A stretch of 60,643 bases of DNA from an uncultured Clostridia bacterium (lineage in GTDB: Bacteria > Bacillota > Clostridia > Oscillospirales > Acutalibacteraceae): the NCBI GenBank assembly GCA_947625485.1, contig CANQOP010000014.1, positions 1 through 60,643 on the forward strand, written 5' to 3'. Position numbers and translations under genes: made by a program. Below the pieces are notes generated by a model. The model was given only the letters and a program-made list of their open reading frames with translations. It had not been told where the DNA came from and ran no database searches. Positions 52,517 through 60,567 of the stretch are shown here, piece after piece. Numbering within the stretch: the first letter of the stretch is position 1; each line of letters starts with the position of its first letter.

Positions 52517-53479
52517 TTAACCCTTATACTTTGTAATTTCGATTGTGTCAATTGTTACGTCCTTGTTAGGCTTATCATTCTCATCTGTTTTTACTGCGGC
52601 GATTTTATCCACAACGTCCATTCCGTCGATTACCTGAGCGAACACAGTGTGACCCGCGTCACCCGCGTCAAAAGCTCCGTCGAGGTTCGGGTTTCCGCCG
52701 TATTTATTGTAAAGCCCGACGATTTCCTTGGGAACAACATTGGCGTTGTAAAGACCTGTGCCCATATACTTGACGACCTGGGCGAGCGACGAAGGGTTGC
52801 TCGCGTACTGCTTTAGCTGGGCAATAACGCTGCTCCAAGAGGACTTATAGGCGTCAATACCGCCCGACTGTGCGAGAGACTCGGCAGATTTCTGGTTAAT
52901 GAAAAACTGTGAGCCGTTTGTGTCGGAGCCGCTGTTCGCCATAGCGACAGAGCCGCGAAGATTGTTGAGCTTGTCGCAGAACTCGTCCTCAAACTCAGAG
53001 CCGTAGGAGCTCGTGCCGCCCGTGCCGTTGTGGTTCTCGTAGTCTCCCGTCTGAATCATAAAGTCATTTATTACGCGGTGGAAGGTAACGCCGTCGTACT
53101 TGCCGTCCTTCGCTAAAGAAAGGAAGTTTTCGACGGTTTTCGGCGCGTATTCCGGGAAGAAACGCAGGGTTATATCACCCTTGCTCGTGTGAAGAACGGC
53201 GATAGTATCTCCCTTTTTAGGCTTTTCAAGCTGGAATCCGTACTTTTCGTCGTCGGCATAGGTAATCTGAGGGTCAATTCCAAGAGCGTCAACGTCAAAG
53301 CCCTCGTCCGCGAGCGCCTGAACGGCGGCGCTTTTCTCAGAGGAGTTGGCTGTCTCCGCCTCAGTTGCGGCAGTAGTCTCGGTATTTTCTTTATTATCAC
53401 CACAGCCCGAAAGAGCGGCGGCAGTACCGCATATGAGAGCGGCGGCTAAAATTGCAGAAATTATTTTATTAAGTTTCAC
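52517..53479 (-). CDS. Cyclophilin-type peptidyl-prolyl isomerase, lipoprotein
   Basis: Surface-anchored foldase of 320 residues. Signal peptide with lipobox LSGC (Cys26), a 45-residue Thr/Ala/Glu linker, then a cyclophilin domain (about 85-320): VTFHRVINDFMIQTGD holds the active Arg, followed by GSQFFINQ. An insert of about 70 residues after the FINQ segment is longer than usual. The GTG start has only AAAGGA 12 bases upstream, so translation may be modest. Probably aids folding of secreted proteins, as lipoprotein foldases do in other Firmicutes. Confidence 0.92.
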   Translation of the reverse strand: MKLNKIISAILAAALICGTAAALSGCGDNKENTETTAATEAETANSSEKSAAVQALADEGFDVDALGIDPQITYADDEKYGFQLEKPKKGDTIAVLHTSKGDITLRFFPEYAPKTVENFLSLAKDGKYDGVTFHRVINDFMIQTGDYENHNGTGGTSSYGSEFEDEFCDKLNNLRGSVAMANSGSDTNGSQFFINQKSAESLAQSGGIDAYKSSWSSVIAQLKQYASNPSSLAQVVKYMGTGLYNANVVPKEIVGLYNKYGGNPNLDGAFDAGDAGHTVFAQVIDGMDVVDKIAAVKTDENDKPNKDVTIDTIEITKYKG

Positions 53480-53519
53480 TTATATATACAGTCCTTTCTT
53501 TTTCTGAATTTACTTTATA

Positions 53520-53548
53520 ATTTTAGTACAAAACTATACAAAATGCAA
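53520..53548 (-). promoter_or_regulatory. Likely promoter of the cyclophilin-phosphatase unit
   Basis: Minus strand: TTGCAT (53543-53548), 17-base spacer, TAAAAT (53520-53525). Leader about 35 bases. Confidence 0.6.
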
Positions 53549-53605
53549 GTGTAATAAAAAAGCCTTCGGTCTCATAGAATTTTATGAGAAAGAGAGGTTT
53601 TACAT

Positions 53606-54529
53606 ATGCCGATATTCTTACCTGAGGGTAATTTATTGAATACAGAAGAAAACCAGCTATATATAAACAACCCTGAAAAACTGCGCGAGGCTCAGGCTCG
53701 GCAGAAAATACTTGAGGCGAAGGTGCTCGTGTGCGACCAGGGGCACAATCTTCATCTTAATCTCGGCGGAATAAGGGCGATTATTCCGCGCGAGGAGGGC
53801 GCAATCGGAATTCGCGAGGGGACTGTGCGTGATATTGCGGTGATTTCGCGGGTAAACAGACCCGTGTGTTTTGTCGTAACCGACATAACCGTGGACGAAA
53901 GCGGCGCGCCGCTCGCCATACTGTCGCGCGAAAAAGCACAGAAGATGTGCTACGATAATTATATAGACACGCTTATTCCCGGGGACGTGGTAAATGCGCG
54001 GGTAAGCCACCTCGAAACCTTCGGCGTGTTCGCCGACATCGGGTGCGGAGTGGTAGCGCTTATGCCGATAGACACGATTTCCGTATCAAGAATCGAGCAC
54101 CCGAGGGAGCGGTTCAGTGTGGGAATGAATATCCGCGCGGTAATCAAATCAATTGAAAACGGACGGATAAGCCTCAGTCACAAGGAGCTTTTGGGAACGT
54201 GGCAGCAGAACGCCGATATGTTCTCGCAGGGCGAGACCGTCACGGGAATTATAAGGAGCGTCGAGAGCTACGGCTCGTTCGTGGAGCTAACGCCGAATCT
54301 GGCGGGACTTGCGGAAACGCACCCGAGCGCGCGCGAGGGTATGCAGGCGAGCGTGTATATAAAGAGTATCATTCCGCGCAAAATGAAGATTAAGCTCATT
54401 ATTATTGACACCTTTAGCTACAGCTACAGTCCCAGGGAACCTAAATACTTCACTAACGAGAGCCATATAAAGAGATTTACCTACTCTCCCGAATGCAGTC
54501 AGAGGTTAGTGGAAACGGAATTTGAATAA
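53606..54529 (+). CDS. S1-domain RNA-binding protein
   Basis: 307 residues with two clear S1 folds: residues about 132-202 (IPGDVVNARVSHLETFGVFADIG...GRISLSHKEL) and about 212-275 (GETVTGIIRSVESYGSFVELTP). A degenerate S1-like segment lies at about 45-110 (LHLNLGGIRAIIPREEGAIG). Such three-S1 proteins, sometimes labelled 30S ribosomal protein S1 homologues, are widespread in Ruminococcaceae. Binding to RNA is expected; the role is not known. ATG with GAGAGG upstream. A small hairpin (CTCATA/TATGAG, about 53571-53588) precedes it. Confidence 0.85.
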   Translation: MPIFLPEGNLLNTEENQLYINNPEKLREAQARQKILEAKVLVCDQGHNLHLNLGGIRAIIPREEGAIGIREGTVRDIAVISRVNRPVCFVVTDITVDESGAPLAILSREKAQKMCYDNYIDTLIPGDVVNARVSHLETFGVFADIGCGVVALMPIDTISVSRIEHPRERFSVGMNIRAVIKSIENGRISLSHKELLGTWQQNADMFSQGETVTGIIRSVESYGSFVELTPNLAGLAETHPSAREGMQASVYIKSIIPRKMKIKLIIIDTFSYSYSPREPKYFTNESHIKRFTYSPECSQRLVETEFE

Positions 54530-54617
54530 ATCGGGTTCGCCGACTCTTAGGAAAAGAACGATACTCACTAAATTTTGCGCACACAATTACGACACCTCCA
54601 TAAAATGTAATGTTAAA

Positions 54618-54638
54618 GAGCAAAATTTAACTTTGCTC
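54618..54638 (+). promoter_or_regulatory. Leader hairpin of the cysteine-rich protein gene
   Basis: GAGCAAA (54618-54624) pairs with TTTGCTC (54632-54638), followed by an A-run and the TTGGAGG ribosome site. The hairpin stands 10 bases before the site and may stabilise the mRNA or adjust its translation. Confidence 0.45.
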
Positions 54639-54661
54639 AAAAAAATTGGAGGTAATTACTT

Positions 54662-55486
54662 ATGCCTGATGTTCCTTTTACACCTGATTCGAACTCAGAA
54701 AACCAGGGCTGCGTCGGAGAGTCTCCGAGCCAGTCCTTCTGCATTGACGGCGACCGCGTCTACGACTCGTGCGGCGACAAGGATTGCCTGTCAGAAATGC
54801 GCGTGTTCTTCACAGAGGCTAACCAGAGTATCATAAATACTGCTGTCTCCGTGAGAATCCGCGAAGCCAACATCATTAACACAGTCGTTAATGTTGAGCC
54901 CGTGACCTATCACTGTGGTTTTTACTCGGTTGATATGACGTTCTACTTCGAGATTGTACTCGACGTTTATACAAATAACGGCTCAACCCCGACGACTGTA
55001 AACGGTCTTTCAGTATTCGCAAAGCGCGTTATTCTCTACGGCGGCAGCGGCACGGTTGCGGTGTTCACGAGTGACGACACGAGCGGATGCTTAGACCCCG
55101 AAGAGCTAAGTCTGCCGACCGCTAAGGTTCAGGTTGCTCAGCCGATGGCGCTCACAGCGTGCCTTACGGAGTGCTGCAGCCCGTGTATGCCGAGCGCGGC
55201 TATACCCGAGTGCGTTACCGAGTATTTCGGCGGCTCAATTGTGCCTTCTCAGGCGCGTTCGGTACTCGCAACGATAGGCGTATTCACGATCGTTCAGCTC
55301 AAGCGCACGGTACAAATGCTCATTCCTGCGTACGACTTCTGCGTGCCTGATAAGGAGTGCGTAACCTCTACTGACAATCCGTGCGATATGTTCTCGCGAG
55401 TGGACTTCCCTATCGAGCAGTTCTTCCCGCCGAACCTTGCGGACATTGACCCCGAAAATCTCGAAACAGGCTGCGGCTGCAAGTAA
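54662..55486 (+). CDS. Cysteine-rich conserved protein of unknown function
   Basis: 274 residues with 16 cysteines, no signal peptide and no membrane span. The N-terminal part has SFCIDGDRVYDSCGDKDCLS and then MRVFFTEANQ, a pattern I recall from uncharacterised clostridial proteins; the middle is beta-rich (YSVDMTFYFEIVLDVYT). Further Cys clusters are TACLTECCSPCMP, FCVPDKEC and the end GCGCK. High Cys content with cytosolic synthesis suits metal binding or a spore-coat protein, but neither is shown. Strong TTGGAGG site, own leader hairpin and a strong terminator indicate a separately controlled, probably well expressed gene. An ATG at 54522 in a different frame is not real. Confidence 0.75.
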   Translation: MPDVPFTPDSNSENQGCVGESPSQSFCIDGDRVYDSCGDKDCLSEMRVFFTEANQSIINTAVSVRIREANIINTVVNVEPVTYHCGFYSVDMTFYFEIVLDVYTNNGSTPTTVNGLSVFAKRVILYGGSGTVAVFTSDDTSGCLDPEELSLPTAKVQVAQPMALTACLTECCSPCMPSAAIPECVTEYFGGSIVPSQARSVLATIGVFTIVQLKRTVQMLIPAYDFCVPDKECVTSTDNPCDMFSRVDFPIEQFFPPNLADIDPENLETGCGCK

Positions 55487-55494
55487 AACAAACA

Positions 55495-55530
55495 GGCTCA
55501 AAACTCATATGGGTTTTGAGCCCGTTTTTT
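55495..55530 (+). terminator. Terminator of the cysteine-rich protein gene
   Basis: GGCTCAAAAC (55495-55504) pairs with GTTTTGAGCC (55513-55522), followed by TTTTTT at 55525-55530. Directly after the stop codon. Confidence 0.9.
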
Positions 55531-55567
55531 ACCTTGGTATGCGTATTTTTACCGCTTTCGGGAGCAC

Positions 55568-55858
55568 CTATATTTTCGCGTCCGAAACGTTCATTATCTC
55601 GCCGTCAATTCCAATATCAAACGGCGTATCGCTTATATACTCAACCTCTCTAAGCTTACCTTGGTAAACGAAATTTATCTTTGGGTTATTTATTATATAC
55701 CCTGCCTTTACGAATGTTGAGAGAAGCGAAATAAACTTAATCACGTCCACAGTCGCAACGCTCATAAAGCCGATTTTTCCGTCAGTGTTGTCCGCGAGCG
55801 GCGCGCATATTTGTTGATGATGAATAAGCTGAGCACCGCCGCTCCTTATCCTGCTGTC
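55568..55858 (-). pseudogene. Diacylglycerol/lipid kinase C-terminal remnant
   Basis: An open stretch of 96 codons without an initiation codon near its beginning; the reading frame is closed by a TGA at 55859-55861. It encodes ICAPLADNTDGKIGFM, then FISLLSTFVKAGYI and SDTPFDIGIDGEIM, a good match for the C-terminal part of the DAGK/LCB5-type lipid kinases (the A.LxDG and DGE motifs). The catalytic N-terminal half with GGDGT is missing, so it cannot be active. The 5' part overlaps, in another frame, the end of a small ORF with a good ribosome site, which suggests a deletion that joined the two. Confidence 0.75.
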
Positions 55859-55937
55859 TCATACCCTTTTTAAACAGCATTTTAATAATAGCCGCTACCG
55901 CATAGCCGATAAATGTAAATACACAGAAATTAAGCAT
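55782..55937 (-). CDS. Small membrane ORF fused into the kinase remnant
   Basis: 51 codons from an ATG with a strong AAAGGAGG site 6-7 bases upstream. Residues 1-22 form one hydrophobic helix (MLNFCVFTFIGYAVAAIIKML), then a basic tail. From about residue 35 (SAYSSSTNMRAARGQH) the reading is simply the kinase remnant out of frame, so the original protein probably had a different or shorter C-terminus. No family recognised. Whether it is still made is unknown. Confidence 0.5.
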   Translation of the reverse strand: MLNFCVFTFIGYAVAAIIKMLFKKGMRQQDKERRCSAYSSSTNMRAARGQH

Positions 55938-56018
55938 AACCGTTCCTCCTTTAATGTCTTTAATTACATTATAGCGGAAGAACTGTGCCATAAAACGGAC
56001 TATGCGAGCGTTTGTTCC

Positions 56019-56999
56019 TTATTTTTTATAGTAAACTACGTTATTTATCTTTATTCGCTTTTTATCCTTGGACATATTGTATATGAGCCGTACTGTGACA
56101 ATTCTATTGCTCATATACTTAACCGTTATCTGTTCGTCCCCGTCTATTGTCCACACGGCTTTCATTGTCGTGTAGCCTGTATTCCTCTCGAGAGTTCCGT
56201 CCTTATAAAAGCGATAGTCCTTGTCTTTATCCTTAGAAGTCCATACTCCGATAAGGTCCTTGTTAATTTTGTAATTCTCGATTGTTCCGAGTGAATATGA
56301 CTTAGGATTAGCGACCTTAGTCAGCGAGTATGTTCTGCCCATCTTTGATTTTAGGGTGAGGGTATACCCGTCTTTCGGGTTGCCCTTAATCTTGAAGTCA
56401 AAAAGACCGTCAAGATTGCTCTCAATCGCGATATAAACGGTGTGCTCGTCGTCAGACGACTCGTCCCTGAACAGTCCGCCGTAGACAACGCTTCCGTAAT
56501 TTACCTGAGCAACGCCGTCGCTGTAGAAGGTGTAGTAAGGGATAGCTACTTCCTCCTGCTCAACAGCGTCAGACATCTTCCAGCTTCCGTAAAGGTCCTT
56601 AACAGAAAAACTTTTTAAGGTGTTTTTTACAGTCGTCGGCTCGGTAATCTTTGCGGTTGTAGGCGGTACAGTCGTACTCGTCACATACTCGGTTACGTGC
56701 TCTGTCGGCTCAATTATTGAATAGTTGCTCTGCACAAATCTCAGCGAGAACAGTGTGAACACAGCGATACCGAGAATAAATACGATTGCTATTACAAATA
56801 TATTAAATTGTGAGATATTGAAGTACTTCGGAGCGTAATTTATCGGCTCGGAAGTGTCCGCTCCGTCCTTAGTCCTCATCTGAACAAATCCGTCCTGCCT
56901 GAAGTCGTTGAATTCGACGTTTTTGTTTATCTCCTGATAACAAAACGGACATATGGTTTCTGTATCTGAAATTTCTTTACCGCATCTCGGACAAATCAT
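56019..56999 (-). CDS. Zinc-ribbon membrane protein with lipocalin-like repeats
   Basis: 326 residues. An N-terminal zinc ribbon (Cys3, Cys6, Cys17, Cys20 in CPRC and CPFC) lies on the cytoplasmic side, one membrane span at about 67-88 follows, then a Thr/Pro-rich linker with TEPTT-type residues (about 95-123). Two beta-rich segments end the protein, beginning LYGSWKMSDAVE and LIGVWTSKDKDKDYRF, each a G-x-W start like lipocalin/DUF5640 strands. No enzymatic motif. Its ATG overlaps the stop of the WYL regulator (ATGA), so the two are co-translated. Confidence 0.8.
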   Translation of the reverse strand: MICPRCGKEISDTETICPFCYQEINKNVEFNDFRQDGFVQMRTKDGADTSEPINYAPKYFNISQFNIFVIAIVFILGIAVFTLFSLRFVQSNYSIIEPTEHVTEYVTSTTVPPTTAKITEPTTVKNTLKSFSVKDLYGSWKMSDAVEQEEVAIPYYTFYSDGVAQVNYGSVVYGGLFRDESSDDEHTVYIAIESNLDGLFDFKIKGNPKDGYTLTLKSKMGRTYSLTKVANPKSYSLGTIENYKINKDLIGVWTSKDKDKDYRFYKDGTLERNTGYTTMKAVWTIDGDEQITVKYMSNRIVTVRLIYNMSKDKKRIKINNVVYYKK

Positions 57000-58018
57000 A
57001 CCTTCGCCTCCCTGTATATATTCATTACCTTTGCGCAGTGGTCAGCAAATTTCCGCGCCAAACTGTCTGGCGAAATAATCTGCACCTCGTCTCCCAGAGC
57101 AAAAATCCACCCAAAGAACTGGTCGCTCACATTAACCTCAACTTTAAGGATAAAATGCTCGCGGCTCTCTAAGTCGCGGGTAATGAACACATCTCTGCCA
57201 AAACGGTCGGCTATTACGCCGATAAGATTTTTGTGCACTCTGAGCGTTATGCTTTCCCTCTCGCCTGCAAACATAGAAAAGGTCGACTTGCTGTATTCTG
57301 CCAAATCAATTTTTTTAAACTGCTCCTCACCCTTGCGGGCGTTTTCAGTAAGATTTATTCTCTCCATTTTATCCACTCTGTAGTGGCGTATCTGCCCGCT
57401 GTCCTCATCAAATCCGATAAGATAGTAATTCTCGTCGTCCCAGCACAGCGCCCACGGACTTACTCTGTATAGCTTACCGCCGTGACGGCGTTCGAGCTTT
57501 ATTTTTTTTGTGCCGCCAAAATCAAGTACCCACTTATTGTAGTAAAAACACACAGACAGATTAGCGCTTATAGCGTCGTGGAGCCTGTCAACGTTGTAGT
57601 ATATCGTTTCGTTGTCGGTTTTTACTCTGTTAGATATTATGACCTGGTTTTGTAAAAGCTTTGCTTCGTTTTCGCTTGCAAGGCTCTCGAGCTTACCAAT
57701 CAACTCAAGACTTTTTTTCTGAGTAATGAATTTAGAGCTTTGAATAGCGTCCACGAGAAGCTTTAACTCGGAAATCTGGAAATCCCTTGAGCCGATATAG
57801 TAGCGAACGGTTTTAGTCTTTTCGCTGCATATATCAAGTCCGTAAACCTCGAGTACCCTTAGGTCGTCGTACAAGCTTTTGCGCTCCGCGGAGATACCGT
57901 AACGCGCAAGCTCCTTCTTGATTTCCTCCGTGGTAAGACCGTGCGTTTCATCGGTCTTTTCCAGCATTATTTTCATCAGATACAGCAGCTTTTGCTTCTG
58001 CATTGGATTCTTTGCCAT
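56996..58018 (-). CDS. WYL-domain transcriptional regulator
   Basis: 340 residues. An N-terminal winged helix of the HTH_11/DeoR kind (KLLYLMKIMLEKTDETHGLTTEEIKKELARYGISAERKS, about 10-60) is followed by a WYL domain (about 150-230; RRHGGKLYRVSPWALCWDDENYYLIGFDEDSG, here with a WALCW form) and a WCX-like C-terminus. WYL regulators bind nucleotide or nucleic-acid ligands and control varied genes. ATG with TAGGTG upstream, 10 bp after the AEC transporter gene; with the zinc-ribbon gene it forms a three-gene unit. Confidence 0.9.
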   Translation of the reverse strand: MAKNPMQKQKLLYLMKIMLEKTDETHGLTTEEIKKELARYGISAERKSLYDDLRVLEVYGLDICSEKTKTVRYYIGSRDFQISELKLLVDAIQSSKFITQKKSLELIGKLESLASENEAKLLQNQVIISNRVKTDNETIYYNVDRLHDAISANLSVCFYYNKWVLDFGGTKKIKLERRHGGKLYRVSPWALCWDDENYYLIGFDEDSGQIRHYRVDKMERINLTENARKGEEQFKKIDLAEYSKSTFSMFAGERESITLRVHKNLIGVIADRFGRDVFITRDLESREHFILKVEVNVSDQFFGWIFALGDEVQIISPDSLARKFADHCAKVMNIYREAKV

Positions 58019-58028
58019 ATTTGTTCAC

Positions 58029-58955
58029 CTACAATGATTGTGAAATTGCGATAATAAACGGCATAGTGATAATTGAAAGAACAGTCGTCATTGATACCAT
58101 TCCGACAGACAGTTCAACGTCGCGGTTAAACTTCGTCGCGAACATCGTGGTCGTCGCCGCAACGGGAGCAGAAGACGCTATTGTGCAGGCAACGAGTATA
58201 TCTCCGCTTACGCCGCACAGCCGCATAATAAAAAGCGCGGCGCACGGAACGGCAATAAGTCGCATAAATATAACCGCGTAAATCCCTTTGTCTCTCAGTG
58301 ATTTTGCGAAATCCGTCTTGGAAAGATGGTATCCGATTACGAGCATCGGAACAGGTGTGTTGAGCGCCGCCAGATAGCTTATCGGGCTGAGAACGATTTC
58401 GGGGAGCTGAATTTTCAGGAAAAACAGCAGAGCCGCTGTTGCCGCTCCGAGAACGCCCGGATTGAGAATAATCTTCTTTACGTTGAAATTCTTTCTGTCG
58501 CCGCTCATATCAAGGAGTCCGTAGCTCCACACAAGGATATTGAAAACAGCAACAAAAACTGCTCCGTAAAATACGCCCTTGCTCCCGATAACCGCCTGCT
58601 GCAGCGGCAGTGACATAAAGCCGCAGTTTGAAAATATTGTACCGAACTGCAGCACCTTGCGGCGGCTCTCGATTTTGCCGCGGAAGACAAGACGGCACAC
58701 AACTATTGACAAGCCCTGTATCAGTACGGCGCACAGCGCAGCAACACCGAGATTCATAGCCATATTAGAGTTGAACTCCACGCGTTGAAACGACTGTACC
58801 ATTACGCACGGAGTCGCAAGATAGAGCACCAAATCCGTGAGGTGCTTTGCGCCCGAATCGTTTATGAGCTTAGTTTTGCCGCAGACGAACCCGACCGCGA
58901 TAAGAATGAAAAGTATCGCGACCTGTCCCGCTACTATTATAAGATTTTCAACCAT
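58029..58955 (-). CDS. AEC-family transporter (auxin efflux carrier-like)
   Basis: 308 residues with about ten membrane segments in the two inverted five-helix halves typical of the AEC/BART superfamily; the FVCGKTKLINDSGAKHLTDLVLYLATPCVMVQSF start and the central NPGVLGAATAALLFF are family features. Bacterial members export or import organic acids (malonate, malate) but the substrate here is unknown. ATG with GGGGTAAT upstream. First gene of the unit with the WYL regulator and the zinc-ribbon protein. Confidence 0.9.
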   Translation of the reverse strand: MVENLIIVAGQVAILFILIAVGFVCGKTKLINDSGAKHLTDLVLYLATPCVMVQSFQRVEFNSNMAMNLGVAALCAVLIQGLSIVVCRLVFRGKIESRRKVLQFGTIFSNCGFMSLPLQQAVIGSKGVFYGAVFVAVFNILVWSYGLLDMSGDRKNFNVKKIILNPGVLGAATAALLFFLKIQLPEIVLSPISYLAALNTPVPMLVIGYHLSKTDFAKSLRDKGIYAVIFMRLIAVPCAALFIMRLCGVSGDILVACTIASSAPVAATTTMFATKFNRDVELSVGMVSMTTVLSIITMPFIIAISQSL

Positions 58956-59042
58956 AAAATTACCCCATACACAATTGCTGTACGCTTTTCACAGCATAAT
59001 TACTAAAGCAATTTCAAAGTCCGTTAATTTGGACACACTATT

Positions 59043-59071
59043 ATTATACCAATTAAATATATAAATTACAA
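59043..59071 (-). promoter_or_regulatory. Sigma-A promoter of the AEC-WYL unit
   Basis: Minus strand: TTGTAA (59066-59071), 17-base spacer ending TGG, TATAAT (59043-59048), an extended -10. It lies in the 310-bp divergent region 58956-59265, which otherwise has only AT-rich sequence and the next promoter. Confidence 0.8.
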
Positions 59072-59165
59072 TAGTAATAATAGCAATAGTCTATTGTGAT
59101 TATTATATAAAAAGCAAATTTATTATTGTGCAATTTGTACAAAGTTACAAAGTTTTGCAAATTCG

Positions 59166-59193
59166 TTGACTTTTGAAAAATAATAAGTATAAT
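59166..59193 (+). promoter_or_regulatory. Sigma-A promoter of the histone-H1-like gene
   Basis: TTGACT (59166-59171), 16-base spacer, TATAAT (59188-59193). The leader is about 65 bases long and ends in a strong AGGAGG. Confidence 0.8.
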
Positions 59194-59265
59194 ACGATTG
59201 TAAGCCAAAGGATACTAAATATTGTATATTAATACATCTTGATTTTACTTTAGGAGGTCATGAAG

Positions 59266-59658
59266 ATGGCAAACACTAAGAAAGCTGAAACAACAGAAGT
59301 AAAGGCAGCTGAGACTAAGACAGCTGCTAAAAAGACTGCTGCTAAGACAACAACTAAGGCGGCTGCTGTTAAGACAGAGAAAACTGCTGAGAAAAAGACT
59401 GCTGCTAAGAAAGCTCCCGCAAAGAAGGCTGCTCCCGCTAAGAAAGCAACTGCAACAAAGAAAGCTGCTGCTTCAAGCGTAGAAGTTTTCGTTGAGTTCG
59501 GCGGCGTTCAGGTTTCTATCGACGAGGTTGTTAAGAATGTTAAGCTCACAAACGGTAAGTCTGCTAAGAATATTACTGTATATCTCAAGCCTGAGGAGAG
59601 CAAGGCATACTTTGTAGCTGACGGCGAAGAAAAGGAAATGGACGTATTCTTCTGCTAA
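59266..59658 (+). CDS. Histone-H1-like Lys/Ala-rich protein with a DUF6465-type tail
   Basis: 130 residues. The first about 72 are almost wholly Lys, Ala and Thr (repeats such as KKTAAK and KKAPAKKAAPAKK), as in bacterial H1-like nucleoid proteins. A compact beta-rich C-terminal domain follows (VEVFVEFGGVQVSIDEVVKNV ... DGEEKEMDVFFC, read in parts), recognisable as the DUF6465 type that recurs in clostridia. DNA binding by the tail-like part is likely but unproven. The second ATG (59266) is used: AGGAGG lies 8 bases upstream, versus 2 for the ATG at 59260. Codons are very biased (AAG, GCT), suggesting high expression. Confidence 0.85.
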   Translation: MANTKKAETTEVKAAETKTAAKKTAAKTTTKAAAVKTEKTAEKKTAAKKAPAKKAAPAKKATATKKAAASSVEVFVEFGGVQVSIDEVVKNVKLTNGKSAKNITVYLKPEESKAYFVADGEEKEMDVFFC

Positions 59659-59678
59659 TCTTTTAATAGACTATTACG

Positions 59679-59714
59679 GGGCTGTCTCAAAGTATTATTT
59701 GGGACAGCCCTTTT
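59679..59714 (+). terminator. Terminator of the H1-like gene
   Basis: GGGCTGTC (59679-59686) pairs with GACAGCCC (59703-59710), extended by CAAA/TTTG, then TTTT. Confidence 0.88.
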
Positions 59715-59764
59715 AATGACTGACGGCAAATTGGTTTTAGCATATTAATTGATACGGTGATTTG

Positions 59765-60523
59765 ATGAAGTATTACAAGAATTTACCGCTCGACAGAATG
59801 AGCAACTGCCGCGACCTCGGCGGCTATCCTACAAAATACGGCACAGCTACTAACTTCGGCGTATTTCTGCGAAGCGAGGCTCCCGTAGAGCTGACAAAGC
59901 GTGACATTGATATGCTGCTCAACTACGGTGTGACGAAATCACTGGATTTTCGCGGAGACGGCGACCTTTTGACCTTTCCGAGCAGTCTGGATACGAAAGG
60001 AATAGAATACGTCCACCTTCCCATGTTTGGCAGGGCGGACGCCCTCGGATTTGAGAGCAACGGCGACGACCCTAGTAAAAATTTTACAGGCTGGGGCAGG
60101 AATTATATACTATGGATAGAATGTTATAAGGGTTGGGTTCGCGACGTTTTTCGTGAGCTTGCAAGCACAAACGGCGCGTGTCAGTTTAACTGTAACGCGG
60201 GTAAGGACAGGACAGGTATAATAAGCGCGCTCATACTGGCAGTATCAGGAGTTGACCTGAGCGATATTGCGTTTGACTACAACATCAGCCGCGCGATGCT
60301 GAAGCCGCGTTTCAGTCAGCTTGAGAAGCAATGGGGAGATTATCTTAAGGACAAAAGCGGAAAGCTTATTCAAAACCACCCGTTTCTATACACGCCTAAA
60401 GAGGCGATAATTCAGCTCTTTCAATATATTTTCTCAAAATACTCTACCGCGGAAAAATACCTTTTATCCTGCGGCGTGAGCGAATCGGAAACAGAAACAA
60501 TAAAAAAGAAACTTGTCGGTTGA
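59765..60523 (+). CDS. Tyrosine/lipid phosphatase (CX5R, Y_phosphatase3 type)
   Basis: 252 residues. The P-loop CNAGKDRTG (Cys143 to Arg149) is the catalytic HCX5R-like signature, with Asn in place of His before the Cys (FNCNAG). The opening SNCRDLGGYPTKYG and SLDFRGDGD segments are typical of the LipA/Y_phosphatase3 family, which has phosphotyrosine and phosphoinositide phosphatase activity. No signal peptide. The ATG at 59765 is used with GGTGA upstream; TTG at 59762 is adjacent. No terminator is seen between its stop and the repeat at the window end. Confidence 0.88.
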   Translation: MKYYKNLPLDRMSNCRDLGGYPTKYGTATNFGVFLRSEAPVELTKRDIDMLLNYGVTKSLDFRGDGDLLTFPSSLDTKGIEYVHLPMFGRADALGFESNGDDPSKNFTGWGRNYILWIECYKGWVRDVFRELASTNGACQFNCNAGKDRTGIISALILAVSGVDLSDIAFDYNISRAMLKPRFSQLEKQWGDYLKDKSGKLIQNHPFLYTPKEAIIQLFQYIFSKYSTAEKYLLSCGVSESETETIKKKLVG

Positions 60524-60567
60524 TTCGCAAAAACACGATATATAAAGTAATTAAGGCACCCTAACGA

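Noticed and set aside
59260..59265. Upstream ATG for the H1-like protein
   Set aside because: Only two bases separate it from AGGAGG; the second ATG at 59266 has the proper 8-base spacing.
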